DNA from: Frankineae bacterium MT45
GTDB lineage: Bacteria > Actinomycetota > Actinomycetes > Mycobacteriales > Jatrophihabitantaceae
Assembly (NCBI GenBank): GCA_900100325.1
Contig: LT629697.1
Location: 2,477,423-2,541,422 of the forward strand
Direction: 5' to 3'
DNA length: 64,000 nucleotides
In this document: piece by piece, positions 37,853-47,061 of the stretch
Layout of the letters: each line of letters begins with the position of its first letter
Position numbering within the stretch: the stretch's first letter is position 1
Notes under the pieces: generated by a model
The model's database searches: none
What the model was told of the DNA's origin: nothing
What the model saw: the letters and a program-made list of their open reading frames with translations, nothing else
Program-made: the position numbers and the translations under genes

Positions 37853-37900
37853 GGCGGGTCCCGGCACCGGCCGCAACGACGATGAGGTAGGCATGCAGTC

Positions 37901-38350
37901 ATGAGTTCTTCGGCCCGCCTCGATCACGTCACCATCGGCGCCAGCGACCTTGACCGCAGTGCCGCCTTCTACGACGCGGCGCTGGCCGCGGTCGAGCTCT
38001 TCCGAGTCGTCGAGTTCATCGACGAAGAAGAGGAGGAGGGCCCCACCGAGGCCATCGGCTACGGGCCGACGGCCAGCTCGACGGAGTCGCTCTCTGACAG
38101 CCTCTCCGGCGCGGCCAGCTCAGAGGCGCATCTCTGGGTGGTGATGAGTTCGCCGGCGACGCGCTCGGCGCATGTCGCTCTGCGAGTTGACGCCCGCCAG
38201 CACGTCGAGGCCTTCTATTCGGCTGCGGTGGCCGCTGGAGGGGTGCCCCGGCAGCGCCCGCGGCGCTGGGAGGTCTTCCGTCCGGGCTACTTCGGGGCGA
38301 GCGTGGCTGACCCGGACGGCAACATCCTGGAAGTCTTCAGCCACGAGTAG
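37901..38350 (+). CDS. VOC-family (glyoxalase/bleomycin-resistance-like) protein
   Basis: A 149-residue vicinal-oxygen-chelate protein with two beta-alpha-beta-beta-beta modules. The first starts RLDHVTIGASDLDRSAAFYDAAL; the second includes HVALRVDARQHVEAFYSAAVAAGG and ends YFGASVADPDGNILEVFSHE, with the usual metal-ligand glutamate in ILEVF. An acidic loop (EFIDEEEEEGP) interrupts the first module. TAGGCA lies 7 nt upstream of the ATG. The substrate cannot be predicted; lyase, dioxygenase or antibiotic-binding roles are all possible. It is convergent with the ABM gene. Confidence 0.8.
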   Translation: MSSSARLDHVTIGASDLDRSAAFYDAALAAVELFRVVEFIDEEEEEGPTEAIGYGPTASSTESLSDSLSGAASSEAHLWVVMSSPATRSAHVALRVDARQHVEAFYSAAVAAGGVPRQRPRRWEVFRPGYFGASVADPDGNILEVFSHE

Positions 38351-38380
38351 CTACCCGCCCCAGGTGGTCGGGCCAGTCGA

Positions 38381-38665
38381 CTAGACGTCGAGGAAGTGCT
38401 CGACGTGGGGCGGGTTCGCGAAGTACGGGCCGATCGCCGCTCTCCACTGCACGAAGAGGTCGGTGTCGCGAAAGTTCTCCTGGTGCTGGGCAACTGAGTC
38501 CCACTGCACGAGCAGCACGAAACGCTGCCGGGACTCGATGCCCTGGGTCATCTGGGCCGAGTGACACCCCGAGGCCAGGAGAATGTGCCTTGCCCCGCGA
38601 TACGCCTCGATGAAAGCCGATTCGCTACCGGCCAGTACGTCGATATTCGCCACTTCAAGAACCAT
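38381..38665 (-). CDS. ABM-superfamily monooxygenase-like protein
   Basis: A 94-residue dimeric alpha/beta-barrel protein of the antibiotic-biosynthesis-monooxygenase superfamily. The pattern MVLEVANIDVLAGSESAFIEAY, then CHSAQMTQGIESRQRFVLLVQWDS and HQENFRDTDLFVQWRAAIGPYF, fits the fold. ATG 38665 is chosen because the family begins there; a longer upstream frame crosses into the divergent gene's control region. Such proteins often handle quinones or reactive carbonyls; none is indicated here. Confidence 0.78.
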   Translation of the reverse strand: MVLEVANIDVLAGSESAFIEAYRGARHILLASGCHSAQMTQGIESRQRFVLLVQWDSVAQHQENFRDTDLFVQWRAAIGPYFANPPHVEHFLDV

Positions 38666-38740
38666 CTGCTGAGGATGCCAGACGCGCCCAGAACGGCGTT
38701 GTGCGCCTCGACCAGCTCTGGGCTCTGGCAGACTGGGCAA

Positions 38741-39688
38741 GTGCGCCTGTTTCGAATTGCCGCGACCTGCGGCGTGATCGCGACCATCGCTGCCGGTGCC
38801 GGTGTGGCCGTTGCGATGGCTTCGGACGGCCCGACGGTGAGCAGCAAGGACAACTTCTCGATGCCGTCGACGGCCGCCGCTTCGCTGTCGCTCGCCTACG
38901 GCACACCGCCCACACCGACACCCACGTTCTCGCCGGCACCCTCGGCGGCGCCACGAGCGCCGTCCGTCACGCCCGCCCCGAAGACGGTCGCTGCAACACC
39001 TGCGGCCAGGGTCATCGCGCCGACGTCAGCACCGAAGGTGCCGGCCGCGACGGTGAAGTCCCCGGCCGTGAACCCAGCTGCCGTTGGTTCGAGTCTTCCT
39101 CTCCGCTTCACGACCGGAAATGCCACCCGGGTGATCACCGTCGTCGCCGGCAGCACCGGTTCGACGACGGCGACCCTGCAGGCCTGGAACAAGGCGGCTG
39201 GCGGCGGTTGGATCAGGTATGGCTCAGCGGTTACCGCGCACATCGGGTCGCAGGGGATGACCACCGCGCCCAGCGAGAGCAAATCGGCCACACCTATCGG
39301 CAGTTACACGCTGACGACGTCCTTCGGCGCGCTGAGCAACCCTGGGACCGGGCTTCCATATCGGGTAACGAACTCGAACAGCTGGTGGGTAAGCGATGTG
39401 CGTAGCGCGATGTACAACACCTATCAATCCTGTTCCAAGTCTGCATGCCCGTTCAATACGGCAGTAAGCGAGCCATTGCGCGCCTACGTGCCGGTGTACA
39501 ACTACGCAGTCGTCATCAACTACAACACCGGGCCGATCGTTCGAGGCGCCGGAAGCGCCTTCTTCCTGCATGTCACCGATGGCACGGCGACGGCTGGGTG
39601 CGTGGCCATCCCGCAGAGCCGATTGGTCACGCTGATGCGCTGGCTGACGCCGGCCGCGCATCCGCGGATTCTCATCGGTACCGGCTGA
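38741..39688 (+). CDS. Exported L,D-transpeptidase-like (YkuD-fold) protein
   Basis: A 315-residue cell-envelope protein from GTG 38741. An N-terminal signal helix (about 5-27) is followed by a Pro/Ala/Thr-rich linker (56-115) that could cross the peptidoglycan. The catalytic region has His277 in FLHVTDG and Cys287 in TATAGCVAI; the arginine that usually follows two residues after the cysteine in YkuD domains is Ala289. Cys231 and Cys236 may form a disulfide. Roles in 3-3 cross-linking or in an unrelated YkuD-like hydrolysis are both possible. The frame is open further upstream, but that part would overlap the ABM gene and precede the signal peptide. Confidence 0.78.
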   Translation: MRLFRIAATCGVIATIAAGAGVAVAMASDGPTVSSKDNFSMPSTAAASLSLAYGTPPTPTPTFSPAPSAAPRAPSVTPAPKTVAATPAARVIAPTSAPKVPAATVKSPAVNPAAVGSSLPLRFTTGNATRVITVVAGSTGSTTATLQAWNKAAGGGWIRYGSAVTAHIGSQGMTTAPSESKSATPIGSYTLTTSFGALSNPGTGLPYRVTNSNSWWVSDVRSAMYNTYQSCSKSACPFNTAVSEPLRAYVPVYNYAVVINYNTGPIVRGAGSAFFLHVTDGTATAGCVAIPQSRLVTLMRWLTPAAHPRILIGTG

Positions 39689-39697
39689 GCGGCCGGA

Positions 39698-40621
39698 TCA
39701 CGTCAAGGCGAGGCTGGCTGCGCCGATCAGTCCTGACCGCTCCGCGTCTGCGCTAATCGCTATAGCTAACTCCGGGTCGGGGAGGGCCGCACGGAACGCC
39801 GGGTCGAAGAGGTCCCACGCGCCGGCGATCGATCCACCGACCACCAGCTTCTCGACTCCGAAACGAGCAAAGTTGGGGCCGAGTGCGCCCCCGAGGGTGC
39901 TGGCGTAGTCGTCGAGCACGCTCACTGCCGCAGCCTGGCCGTGGCGGGCACGGTCGGCGATCTCCTTCACGTCGAGCTGCTTTCCGGTGGCCGCGAGGTA
40001 GGCGGAAAGAATCGCCCGTCGGGACGCGATCTCCTCCAGCGGCACCCCGTCGACCCGGATCAGGTGCGCCTCGCCGCCCGGCGGCACAGCGTCGCCGGTA
40101 TCGACCGGTTGCCCATCGGCGAGGAAGCAGGAGCCGATGCCGCTGCCCAGCGTGATCGCCGCGGTCCGGGAGATGCCGCGAGTAGCCCCGGCCAGATACT
40201 CGCCGATGGCGAAGGCGTCCGCGTCGTTTCCGAAGCGGACGGCGCCCTCAGCGTCACGCTGACCCGCCGTACCAAACAAGCCATCGCGCAGGCGCCCACC
40301 CACGGCGACGCCGTCCAGACTCTCGAACTTCCCCACTCCGGTGTACCGGGCGATTCCGGTGGCGTAGTCGAACGGACCGGGCATGGCGACGCCCCAGCTG
40401 GTCAACTGCAGTATCGGAGCCGCCGTCAGAACGGCCCGCGCGCACGAGGCCATGCCATCGGTGAGCGCGTCAGCCGAGCCGGCCGGGTCGAGACTTACCC
40501 GCTGAATCGGGGCGAGGAGTTGCCAGTTGCCGGTATCGACCGCCGTCGCGGCGACGTGGGTGCCACCAACCTCCAACGCCCCGACGATCCGCCCGATCTG
40601 GGTCGAACCCCGTTCGGTCAC
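39698..40621 (-). CDS. ROK-family sugar kinase
   Basis: A 307-residue ROK protein, probably a glucokinase or related hexose kinase. The phosphate-binding loop is VGALEVGGTHVAATAVD near the N terminus; WGVAMPGPFDYATGIA and FGNDADAFAIGEYLAG (the catalytic aspartate region) follow, and ITLGSGIGSCFLADG is the ATP loop. The usual zinc-binding CGCxGC motif of ROK proteins is missing. GTG 40621 is chosen over a further upstream ATG because its GTGA overlap with the preceding stop implies coupling to the metallo-beta-lactamase gene. Confidence 0.83.
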   Translation of the reverse strand: MTERGSTQIGRIVGALEVGGTHVAATAVDTGNWQLLAPIQRVSLDPAGSADALTDGMASCARAVLTAAPILQLTSWGVAMPGPFDYATGIARYTGVGKFESLDGVAVGGRLRDGLFGTAGQRDAEGAVRFGNDADAFAIGEYLAGATRGISRTAAITLGSGIGSCFLADGQPVDTGDAVPPGGEAHLIRVDGVPLEEIASRRAILSAYLAATGKQLDVKEIADRARHGQAAAVSVLDDYASTLGGALGPNFARFGVEKLVVGGSIAGAWDLFDPAFRAALPDPELAIAISADAERSGLIGAASLALT

Positions 40622-41286
40622 CAGCCGCGGGCCCGCCACTCACCGAGGTGCGGACGTTCAACCCCGAGCGTCGTGTCATTCCCGTGGCCGGGATATACCC
40701 ACGTGTCATCCGGCAGCACATCGAAGACCCGAGCCTCCAGGTCGTCCATCAGTGAGGTGAAGTCGGAGGGGTTCGTGGTGCGTCCAGGTCCGCCCGGAAA
40801 AAGCGAATCACCGGTGAAAAGATGCGCTGCCGCACCAGGGTCGCGATACAGCACCGCGATCGACCCGGGCGTGTGGCCGCGGAGGGCGATGATCTCCAGG
40901 CTCAGTTCCCCGAGCGTGATCACGTCCTCGTGGGAGAGACGCTCATCGACTGCGACGGGTAGCTCGTCGGCGTCGTCCTCGGAGGCGAAGATCGCCGCTT
41001 CGGCGTCCGCCGCCACCTCGGCCAGGGCCTGCCAATGATCGGCGTGGCGGTGGGTGGTGAGGATCGAGGAGACGGCCGGCCCCTGCAGACGGACGAGTTC
41101 GCTGAGCCGGTCGGCCTCGTTGGCCGCGTCGATCAGCAGCCCCTCGCCCGACGCCGTGCAGCGCAGCAGGTAGGCGTTGTTCGACATCGGGCCGACGGCC
41201 AGCTTGGCGATGAGCAGGGCGGGCAGCACGCGTACATCGGCGTCGCCGCCGACAGTCACTTCGCCGGTGTAAGTGGGAGCAGTCAC
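40618..41286 (-). CDS. Metallo-beta-lactamase-fold hydrolase (glyoxalase II-like)
   Basis: A 222-residue binuclear metal hydrolase. The metal motif is TTHRHADHW; AVLYRDPGAAAHLFTGDSLFPGGPGRT carries the bridging aspartate, and the C-terminal WVYPGHGNDTTLG the last histidine. It resembles hydroxyacylglutathione-hydrolase-like enzymes, which in mycothiol-producing bacteria may act on mycothiol conjugates; the mycothione reductase gene is 1.4 kb away. GTG 41286 is chosen because TAGCGT ends 7 nt upstream. It is coupled to the ROK kinase gene. Confidence 0.85.
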   Translation of the reverse strand: MTAPTYTGEVTVGGDADVRVLPALLIAKLAVGPMSNNAYLLRCTASGEGLLIDAANEADRLSELVRLQGPAVSSILTTHRHADHWQALAEVAADAEAAIFASEDDADELPVAVDERLSHEDVITLGELSLEIIALRGHTPGSIAVLYRDPGAAAHLFTGDSLFPGGPGRTTNPSDFTSLMDDLEARVFDVLPDDTWVYPGHGNDTTLGVERPHLGEWRARGW

Positions 41287-41293
41287 AAACCAG

Positions 41294-41299
41294 ACGCTA
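41294..41299 (-). promoter_or_regulatory. Leaderless-type -10 hexamer for the metallo-beta-lactamase-fold gene
   Basis: Minus-strand TAGCGT, 7 nt before GTG 41286. It decides this start over the upstream ATG at 41334. Confidence 0.55.
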
Positions 41300-41362
41300 C
41301 CGAACGCACCTGCGACACGAGAAGCGGCAGGCAATCCCGGTCAGAAGTCGGTCAGAAGTCGA

Positions 41363-42628
41363 TCAAGCGAAGTCGCTGATGACGTCGAACTCCTCGGTCG
41401 GCGGGCCGCCGGTGAGGATCTCGACCTTCGCATCGGGCAGGTAGCTCAGCACCGAGTCGACGTAGGTGGCGACCGCCGTCTGCCGGCCGACGTCATACCC
41501 CTGTGCCTCGGAGAGGAACCAGCGATGCTCGTTGATCTCGTGGTACAGCTCGGCGTCAGGGAGCTTCTGCCGTAGTTCAGGCGGGACCATGGCCAGCGTG
41601 GCGTAGAACTTCTCATCCAGCCAGCGCCGGGCGGCCAGCGCCTCGGGGATCTCGACACCGGTGCCCTCGGTCCAGGTCGCCCGGAAACGCGCCAGGTCGG
41701 ATAGGAGGTGACGGGCCTGGTTCTCCTGGACCTGCAGTCCGGTCAGCCGGAAGAGGGCCCGCTGATGATGTCCAGGCTCGACGACATGGGTGCTGAAGCG
41801 CAGCTTCCGCCCACCGTCGACCGAACTGATCGCGAGCTCCGCCACGTCGAAGCCCATCGCGTTGAGGCGCTTGACCCGCTGATCGATCCGATAGCGCTCG
41901 TCCCGCCCCACCACCTCGTCGCGGGTGAGCTCGGCCCAGAGCAGTTCGTAACGGGGACGTAGCGCCATGGCGGTCTCGATCGGGTCGAGGTCGTCCGGCG
42001 TACCGCCACCGGCCTGGACGTCGAAGAGCTCGCCGGCGATGTTCTCGGTGGCGATGGTGATGTCGTGAGTCCGCTGCCCGTCGGAGAGCTGCGGGTGCAG
42101 CTCGCCGGTCTCGGCGTCGACCAGATAGGCGGCCAGCGCCCCGGCGTCACGGCGGAAGAGCGTGTTCGAGAGTGAGCAGTCACCCCAGTAGAAGCCGGCC
42201 AGGTGCAGGCGCACGAAGAGCTGAGCCAGCGAGTCGAGGAGCCGGACCCGCAGATCGGGGAGACTGCGCCCGCTGAAGAGCGAGCGATAGGGGAGTGAGA
42301 AGGGCAGATGGCGGGTGATGAGCAGGCCGTCGAGCTCCTCGCCGCTGTCCGTACGCCGCCCCAGCACGGTGCCGAAACCCTCAACCGCCGGTACCGAGCG
42401 ATCGGCCAGATCCTGCAGCAGCGTGTGCTCGCGCTGCACGTAGCGGTCGGTCGCCTCCTTGATGGCGAAGATCTGGTTGTTGGCCCGGATGAAGCGAACG
42501 ACGTGCCGCGAGATACCTCGGGGGACCTGCACCATGCGGGGGTCGTCCCAGTCGGCCAGGGGTACGCCGAACGGCAGATCGAGCAGCTCGGTGGCCGCCC
42601 CCATCGTCGTCAGCGTGTAGATACCCAT
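41363..42628 (-). CDS. DUF4032 protein with a lipopolysaccharide-kinase-like fold
   Basis: A 421-residue soluble protein conserved in actinobacteria. The N-terminal two thirds look like an atypical small-molecule kinase: IFAIKEATDRYVQRE resembles the lysine strand and glutamate helix, GFYWGDCSLSNTLF the catalytic loop, and AYLVDAETGEL the metal-binding aspartate segment. The C-terminal DUF4032 region contains MVPPELRQKLPDAELYHEINEHRWFLSE. The start ATG 42628 has TAGCCT 10 nt upstream and no ribosome binding site. Function unknown. Confidence 0.83.
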   Translation of the reverse strand: MGIYTLTTMGAATELLDLPFGVPLADWDDPRMVQVPRGISRHVVRFIRANNQIFAIKEATDRYVQREHTLLQDLADRSVPAVEGFGTVLGRRTDSGEELDGLLITRHLPFSLPYRSLFSGRSLPDLRVRLLDSLAQLFVRLHLAGFYWGDCSLSNTLFRRDAGALAAYLVDAETGELHPQLSDGQRTHDITIATENIAGELFDVQAGGGTPDDLDPIETAMALRPRYELLWAELTRDEVVGRDERYRIDQRVKRLNAMGFDVAELAISSVDGGRKLRFSTHVVEPGHHQRALFRLTGLQVQENQARHLLSDLARFRATWTEGTGVEIPEALAARRWLDEKFYATLAMVPPELRQKLPDAELYHEINEHRWFLSEAQGYDVGRQTAVATYVDSVLSYLPDAKVEILTGGPPTEEFDVISDFA

Positions 42629-42638
42629 CGCGCCTTCG

Positions 42639-42644
42639 AGGCTA
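42639..42644 (-). promoter_or_regulatory. Possible -10 hexamer for the DUF4032 gene
   Basis: Minus-strand TAGCCT ends 10 nt before ATG 42628, slightly further than in the other leaderless candidates, so a leader of 2-4 nt is expected. Confidence 0.4.
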
Positions 42645-42706
42645 GTCGTCTAAAGCGCTTTCAGCGCTGTGAAATCGGCAGTGGCGCGTTCTTGGTCGCG
42701 ACGCGT

Positions 42707-44077
42707 TCAGCCGGCGACGTCCGGATCGAACTGCAGCAGCGCGTTCTCCACGACCTCGGTGAGGGCCGGATGGATCCAGTACTGACCCCGAGCCACCTCC
42801 AGTGCGGTCTGGCCGAACTCCATCGCCTGCACCAGCGGCTGGATCAACACAGCCGCGTCGGCCCCGAGGATGTGCGCTCCGAGGAGGCGTCCGGTGCCGG
42901 ACTCGACCACGACCTTGCAGAACCCGACGCTCGTCTCCATGGCCCAGCCGTAGGCCGTGCCCGCGTAGTCCCAGCGCAGCACCTGAATGCGGTGCCCGGC
43001 CGCCCGGGCCTGCTCCTCGGTGAGGCCGACCGTCGCGATCTGCGGGTCGGTGAAGACGGCCGCGGGGACGATCTGGTGGCGGCTGGACATGAGTTGCTGC
43101 GGGTGAGCCAGGTTGTGCGCCACTACGCGGGCATCGGCGTTGGCCACGTGCTTCAGCTGCTGCGGCGAGCTGACGTCACCCAGCGCCCAGATGCCCGGCA
43201 CGGTGCTGCGCTGGTATTCATCCACGACGATTCGTCCGTCTGTGTGCAGTGCGATCCCGGCGGCCGGCGCGTTGATGCGGTCACCGTTGGCTCGACGTCC
43301 GGTCGCCACCAGCAGCATGTCCCCGGTCGACTCGGATCCGTCGTCGAGGTGCAGGCTGATCTCCGCCCCGGCCTGGGTGATCTGCTCGACCTGACGGCGC
43401 AGTCGGATGTTCCAACGTTCGGCGGCGACCTCGGTGAATTGCCGGGAGAGCTCCTGATCGAGTCGCTGCAGCATCCCGTCCCCGCGCGTCACGATCGTCA
43501 CGTCAACCCCGAGGCTGTGGAAGATGTGCGCGAACTCGGCCGCTATGTATCCGCCACCGAGGATGACCAGACGTCGGGGCAGGTCGTCCACTCGCATGAC
43601 GGTGTCTGACGTGTGGAAGTCGATGCCGCTGTCTAGGACGACCTGGGGAACCGTCGCCCGGGCACCGGTGGCGAGGACGAACTGGTCAGCCGTGATCGTC
43701 TCGCCAGTGCTCAACCGCAGCGTCTTCGCGTCGACGAACTCGGCATGAGCGGGGTAGAAATCGACGTTCTCGGAGCTCTCGCGGAATCGACGGCCGCTGG
43801 CCGAGCGGGGATCGATGCGGCCGAAGATGCGATCGCGGATGTCCCGCCATCGGACGTCGTTGAGCGAGGCGTCGAGGCCGAACCGGGCAGCATCGCCGAC
43901 GGTGTGCGCGATATCGGCGGTGTACACCAGCATCTTCGTGGGGATGCAGCCGACGTTCAGGCAGGTGCCGCCGAACGTCGATTCCTCGATTAGGGCGGTC
44001 CGCAGCTGGCCCAGCTCAGCGGTGATGACCGGGTTGCCCGACCCGGAGCCGATGATCGCCAGGTCGTAGTGCCGCAT
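42707..44077 (-). CDS. mtr: Mycothione reductase
   Basis: FAD/NADPH disulfide oxidoreductase that reduces mycothione (oxidised mycothiol) to keep the actinobacterial thiol pool reduced. It has 456 residues. The FAD loop IIGSGSGN is followed by the redox-active pair Cys39/Cys44 in GGTCLNVGCIPTK; the NADPH-binding loop is VILGGGYIAAEFAHIFHSLG and the C-terminal dimer-interface motif HPALTEVVENALL. GSGSGN in the first loop and VRWRDIRDRIFGRIDP are specific to mycothione reductases rather than dihydrolipoyl dehydrogenase. A TAGCGT hexamer lies 6 nt before the start. Confidence 0.93.
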   Translation of the reverse strand: MRHYDLAIIGSGSGNPVITAELGQLRTALIEESTFGGTCLNVGCIPTKMLVYTADIAHTVGDAARFGLDASLNDVRWRDIRDRIFGRIDPRSASGRRFRESSENVDFYPAHAEFVDAKTLRLSTGETITADQFVLATGARATVPQVVLDSGIDFHTSDTVMRVDDLPRRLVILGGGYIAAEFAHIFHSLGVDVTIVTRGDGMLQRLDQELSRQFTEVAAERWNIRLRRQVEQITQAGAEISLHLDDGSESTGDMLLVATGRRANGDRINAPAAGIALHTDGRIVVDEYQRSTVPGIWALGDVSSPQQLKHVANADARVVAHNLAHPQQLMSSRHQIVPAAVFTDPQIATVGLTEEQARAAGHRIQVLRWDYAGTAYGWAMETSVGFCKVVVESGTGRLLGAHILGADAAVLIQPLVQAMEFGQTALEVARGQYWIHPALTEVVENALLQFDPDVAG

Positions 44078-44083
44078 GGTGCC

Positions 44084-44089
44084 ACGCTA
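44084..44089 (-). promoter_or_regulatory. Leaderless-type -10 hexamer for mtr
   Basis: Minus-strand TAGCGT ends 6 nt before ATG 44077, inside the 40-bp gap to the RIO kinase gene. Confidence 0.55.
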
Positions 44090-44117
44090 GCCGTCGCGCC
44101 GCCTGCTTGGGCCGCCG

Positions 44118-44951
44118 CTACCAACGGGCCACCGCCTCGGCCATCAGATCTCCGAAGAGGAGCTCGGGGTCAGCGGCGTCGTAGCCCCGACCGCGGAACC
44201 ACGTGCAGACATTGACGCAGTCACGCCGCAGGAATTCGTCGCCCCGCGGGTTGGCCGCGATATCGACGATCTGCGGGAGGTCGATCATCCACAGACGCTC
44301 TTCCCACACCAGCATGTTGTAGGCCGATAGGTCACCGTGGGCGTAGCCGGCCTGAGCCAGGGTGCGCATCGCTTCGCAGGCTTGTTTGAAGAGATCGGCC
44401 AGCCCGAACCGGTCGGGGCGACACTGGGCCAGGCGCGGGGCGGCGGCTCCGTCCTCGTCGCCGATGAACTCCAACAGGAGCTCAGTCCCGTGTAGCTGGA
44501 CCGGATACGGCACCGGCGCGCCGAGACGCCAGAGGGCGCTCAGGGCGGAGAACTCCGCGATCGCCCACTGCCCTGCGAGTAGCTCGCGGCCGAATTCGGT
44601 GCGCGTGGCCATCGCTCGGGTCTCCCGACTGCGCCGGACTCGACGCCCTTCCGTGTAGCCGGCATCCCGATGGAACATGCGATGTTCGGACGGCCGGAAT
44701 CGCTTCGCGGCCAGCAGCACGCCATCGTCACCCGGAAGACCGCGGTGCAGCAGATGAACGTCGGCCTCCTTCCCCGTCTTGAGGACACCGAGTTCGGTGT
44801 CGATGGCGCTGAGTTCGGTGACCACCCACGCCGGACGGGGTTTCGGTCCGTGGGTCGACACGTCCCAACTTGAATAGGCCACCGGCTCGTAGGATTCGTC
44901 GGCGGCGGATAAGCAGAGGTCTTGCGGTACAGATTCTGGATCGAGGTTCAC
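44118..44951 (-). CDS. RIO1-family serine/threonine protein kinase
   Basis: A 277-residue RIO-type kinase. The ATP region has KTGKEADVHLL and LLAAKRFRPSEHRMFHRD; the catalytic loop is YAHGDLSAYNMLVWEERLWMIDLPQIVD, in which Asp of HGDLS is catalytic and the metal aspartate lies in MIDLPQ. In eukaryotes and archaea RIO kinases act in ribosome maturation; the bacterial role is not settled. GTG 44951 has an excellent ribosome binding site (AAGGAG, 7 nt spacing), unlike its leaderless neighbours. Confidence 0.88.
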   Translation of the reverse strand: MNLDPESVPQDLCLSAADESYEPVAYSSWDVSTHGPKPRPAWVVTELSAIDTELGVLKTGKEADVHLLHRGLPGDDGVLLAAKRFRPSEHRMFHRDAGYTEGRRVRRSRETRAMATRTEFGRELLAGQWAIAEFSALSALWRLGAPVPYPVQLHGTELLLEFIGDEDGAAAPRLAQCRPDRFGLADLFKQACEAMRTLAQAGYAHGDLSAYNMLVWEERLWMIDLPQIVDIAANPRGDEFLRRDCVNVCTWFRGRGYDAADPELLFGDLMAEAVARW

Positions 44952-45283
44952 TCGATGCTCCTTGGCTGGAGGTGTGCCTCCCGGAGCTTCGCTGTCGCAG
45001 CGCGCGACTCGTCGGTCGCGGCGGGACTAGCCCAGGGAGTGGGGACGGAGAGGGCAGCGGCCCGGGACGGCGTTCACGGGGCCTCCTCTCATCTCGTCAG
45101 GGCTCACCTGGCTGAAGGCCAGTGCGATGAGCCGACGCGCCCCTCCGAAGCAGAGTGCTCGGAGCGGGAGCAGAAGCCGAGTATCACCAGGCGGAGCGAC
45201 TGTTGGCAACCGATTATTCGCCGACGATCCATTGCCCCGGCCGCGAGTTCGGCCCTGGGGCGGCGGGGCGATAGCCTTGCCCG
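44952..45283. other. 332-bp gap between the RIO kinase gene and proS
   Basis: The gap holds the ribosome binding site of the RIO kinase at its left end and the proS promoter hexamer at its right end. In between I see a short hairpin (GGAGG/CCTCC near 44969-44982) but no convincing open frame, no tRNA-like fold and no T-box consensus for proS. It is somewhat less codon-like than its flanks. Confidence 0.4.
45272..45277 (+). promoter_or_regulatory. Leaderless-type -10 hexamer for proS
   Basis: TAGCCT ends 6 nt before GTG 45284. A leaderless start here excludes a T-box leader on this transcript. Confidence 0.55.
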
Positions 45284-47056
45284 GTGCTGCGACTGTCGAA
45301 TCTCTTTCTCCGGACCCTGCGTGACGACCCCGCCGATGCCGAGGTGCCGAGCCACAAGCTGCTGGTGCGGGCGGGGTATGTCCGCCGGGTCGCGCCGGGA
45401 ATCTACTCCTGGCTGCCGCTCGGGCTAACCGTGCTGCGCAACGTCGAAGAGATCGTCCGCTCGGAGATGGCGGCCATGGGCGGCCAGGAAGTGCACTTCC
45501 CGGCGATGATCCCGCGGGAGACCTTCGAGGCCAGCGGCCGCTGGAACGACTACGGGGACTCGCTCTTCCGCCTGGTCGACCGGAAGGGGGCCGACTACCT
45601 GCTCGGTCCGACGCACGAGGAACTCTTCACCCTGCTCGTCAAGGGTGAGTACGCCTCGTACAAGGACTACCCGGTGACGCTCTTCCAGATCCAGACGAAG
45701 TTCCGCGACGAGGCCCGTCCGCGGGCCGGGATTCTGCGTGGACGCGAGTTCGTGATGAAGGACTCCTACTCCTTCGACCTGAGCGACGACGGACTCGCTG
45801 CCTCGTACCAGGCCCACCGCGACACCTACGAGAAGATCTTCACCCGGCTCGGCTTCGACTACCGCATCGTCTTCGCCGTCTCCGGCGCGATGGGTGGGTC
45901 GGCCTCTGAGGAGTTCCTGGCTCCGACCCCGGCCGGCGAGGACACCTTCGTGCAGTGCACCGAGTGCGACTACGCGGCCAACACGGAGGCGGTCGAGATC
46001 GCGGGGCCGCCGGCCCAGGACGGGTCGATTCAGCCCCCGTCACAGGTTCTCGACACCCCCGATACGCCGACCATCGCCACCCTGGTTGATCGACTGAACA
46101 CCATGGACCTGGGGCGCAGCTTCACCGCCGCCGACACCCTCAAGAACGTCGTCCTCAAGACCAGGGCTCCCGGACAGAAGGAGTGGGAACTGCTGGTCGT
46201 CGGCGTCCCCGGCGACCGCGAGGTGGATCTGAAGCGTCTGGCCGGCCAGCTGGAGCCGGTCGAGGTCGAGCAGGCCTCGGCCGAGGATCTCGCCGCCGAA
46301 CCCGGCCTGGTGAAGGGGTACATCGGCCCGCAGAACCTCGCTGAACTCAAGGTTCGCTACCTCGTGGACCCGCTGGTCGTCGCCGGCAGCGCCTGGGTCA
46401 CCGGGGCCAACGTGGCCGACAAGCACGCCGTCTTCGTCGTCCGTGGACGCGACTTCACCCCGGATGGTGAGATCGGCGCGGTCGAGATCCGCGATGGCGA
46501 TCGCTGCGCCCGCTGCGGTGGCACCCTGGTGATCGCGCGCGGGATCGAACTCGGTCACGTCTTCCAGCTCGGACGCAAGTATGCCGAGGTCTTCGGACTC
46601 TCCGCACTCGGCGCGGACGGTAAGCCGACCACCATCACGATGGGTTCGTACGGCATCGGCATCACCCGCGCCGTGGCCGCGCTGGCCGAGCAGACCCTCG
46701 ACGAGAAGGGTCTCTGCTGGCCGCGCGAGGTCGCTCCGGCCGACGTGCACGTGGTCGCGGCCGGTAAGGACGACGCGATCATCGGCGGTGCGGAGGAGCT
46801 TGCCCAGCAGCTTGAGGCGGCCGGGCTGCGAGTCCTCCTGGATGACCGCCGGGGGGTCTCGCCGGGGGTCAAGTTCAAGGACTCCGAACTGCTTGGCGTG
46901 CCGACCATCCTCGTCGTCGGACGTGGGTTGGCTGATGGGACGGTCGAGCTGAAGGACCGGCGCAGCGACGAACGGCGCGAGATCGCTCTCGACACGGCGG
47001 TGGCCACCGTGACGGCCGTGGTCTCCGCCGGCGCATCGGCCCCAGCCCAGGCGTAG
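45284..47056 (+). CDS. proS: Prolyl-tRNA synthetase
   Basis: Charges tRNA-Pro. It is the bacterial-type enzyme of 590 residues: class II motif 1 near [10 protein letters not shown], motif 2 with [27 protein letters not shown], an editing (INS) domain at about 225-400 with [12 protein letters not shown] and [11 protein letters not shown], motif 3 [17 protein letters not shown], and the anticodon-binding domain [23 protein letters not shown] at the end. ung follows 5 nt after the stop and is probably cotranscribed. Confidence 0.97.
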   Translation: MLRLSNLFLRTLRDDPADAEVPSHKLLVRAGYVRRVAPGIYSWLPLGLTVLRNVEEIVRSEMAAMGGQEVHFPAMIPRETFEASGRWNDYGDSLFRLVDRKGADYLLGPTHEELFTLLVKGEYASYKDYPVTLFQIQTKFRDEARPRAGILRGREFVMKDSYSFDLSDDGLAASYQAHRDTYEKIFTRLGFDYRIVFAVSGAMGGSASEEFLAPTPAGEDTFVQCTECDYAANTEAVEIAGPPAQDGSIQPPSQVLDTPDTPTIATLVDRLNTMDLGRSFTAADTLKNVVLKTRAPGQKEWELLVVGVPGDREVDLKRLAGQLEPVEVEQASAEDLAAEPGLVKGYIGPQNLAELKVRYLVDPLVVAGSAWVTGANVADKHAVFVVRGRDFTPDGEIGAVEIRDGDRCARCGGTLVIARGIELGHVFQLGRKYAEVFGLSALGADGKPTTITMGSYGIGITRAVAALAEQTLDEKGLCWPREVAPADVHVVAAGKDDAIIGGAEELAQQLEAAGLRVLLDDRRGVSPGVKFKDSELLGVPTILVVGRGLADGTVELKDRRSDERREIALDTAVATVTAVVSAGASAPAQA

Positions 47057-47061
47057 CGGCG

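Noticed and set aside
44952-45283. T-box leader or small RNA before proS
   Set aside because: The T-box consensus GGTGG-ACCGCG is absent, and a -10 hexamer 6 nt before the start suggests a leaderless mRNA.
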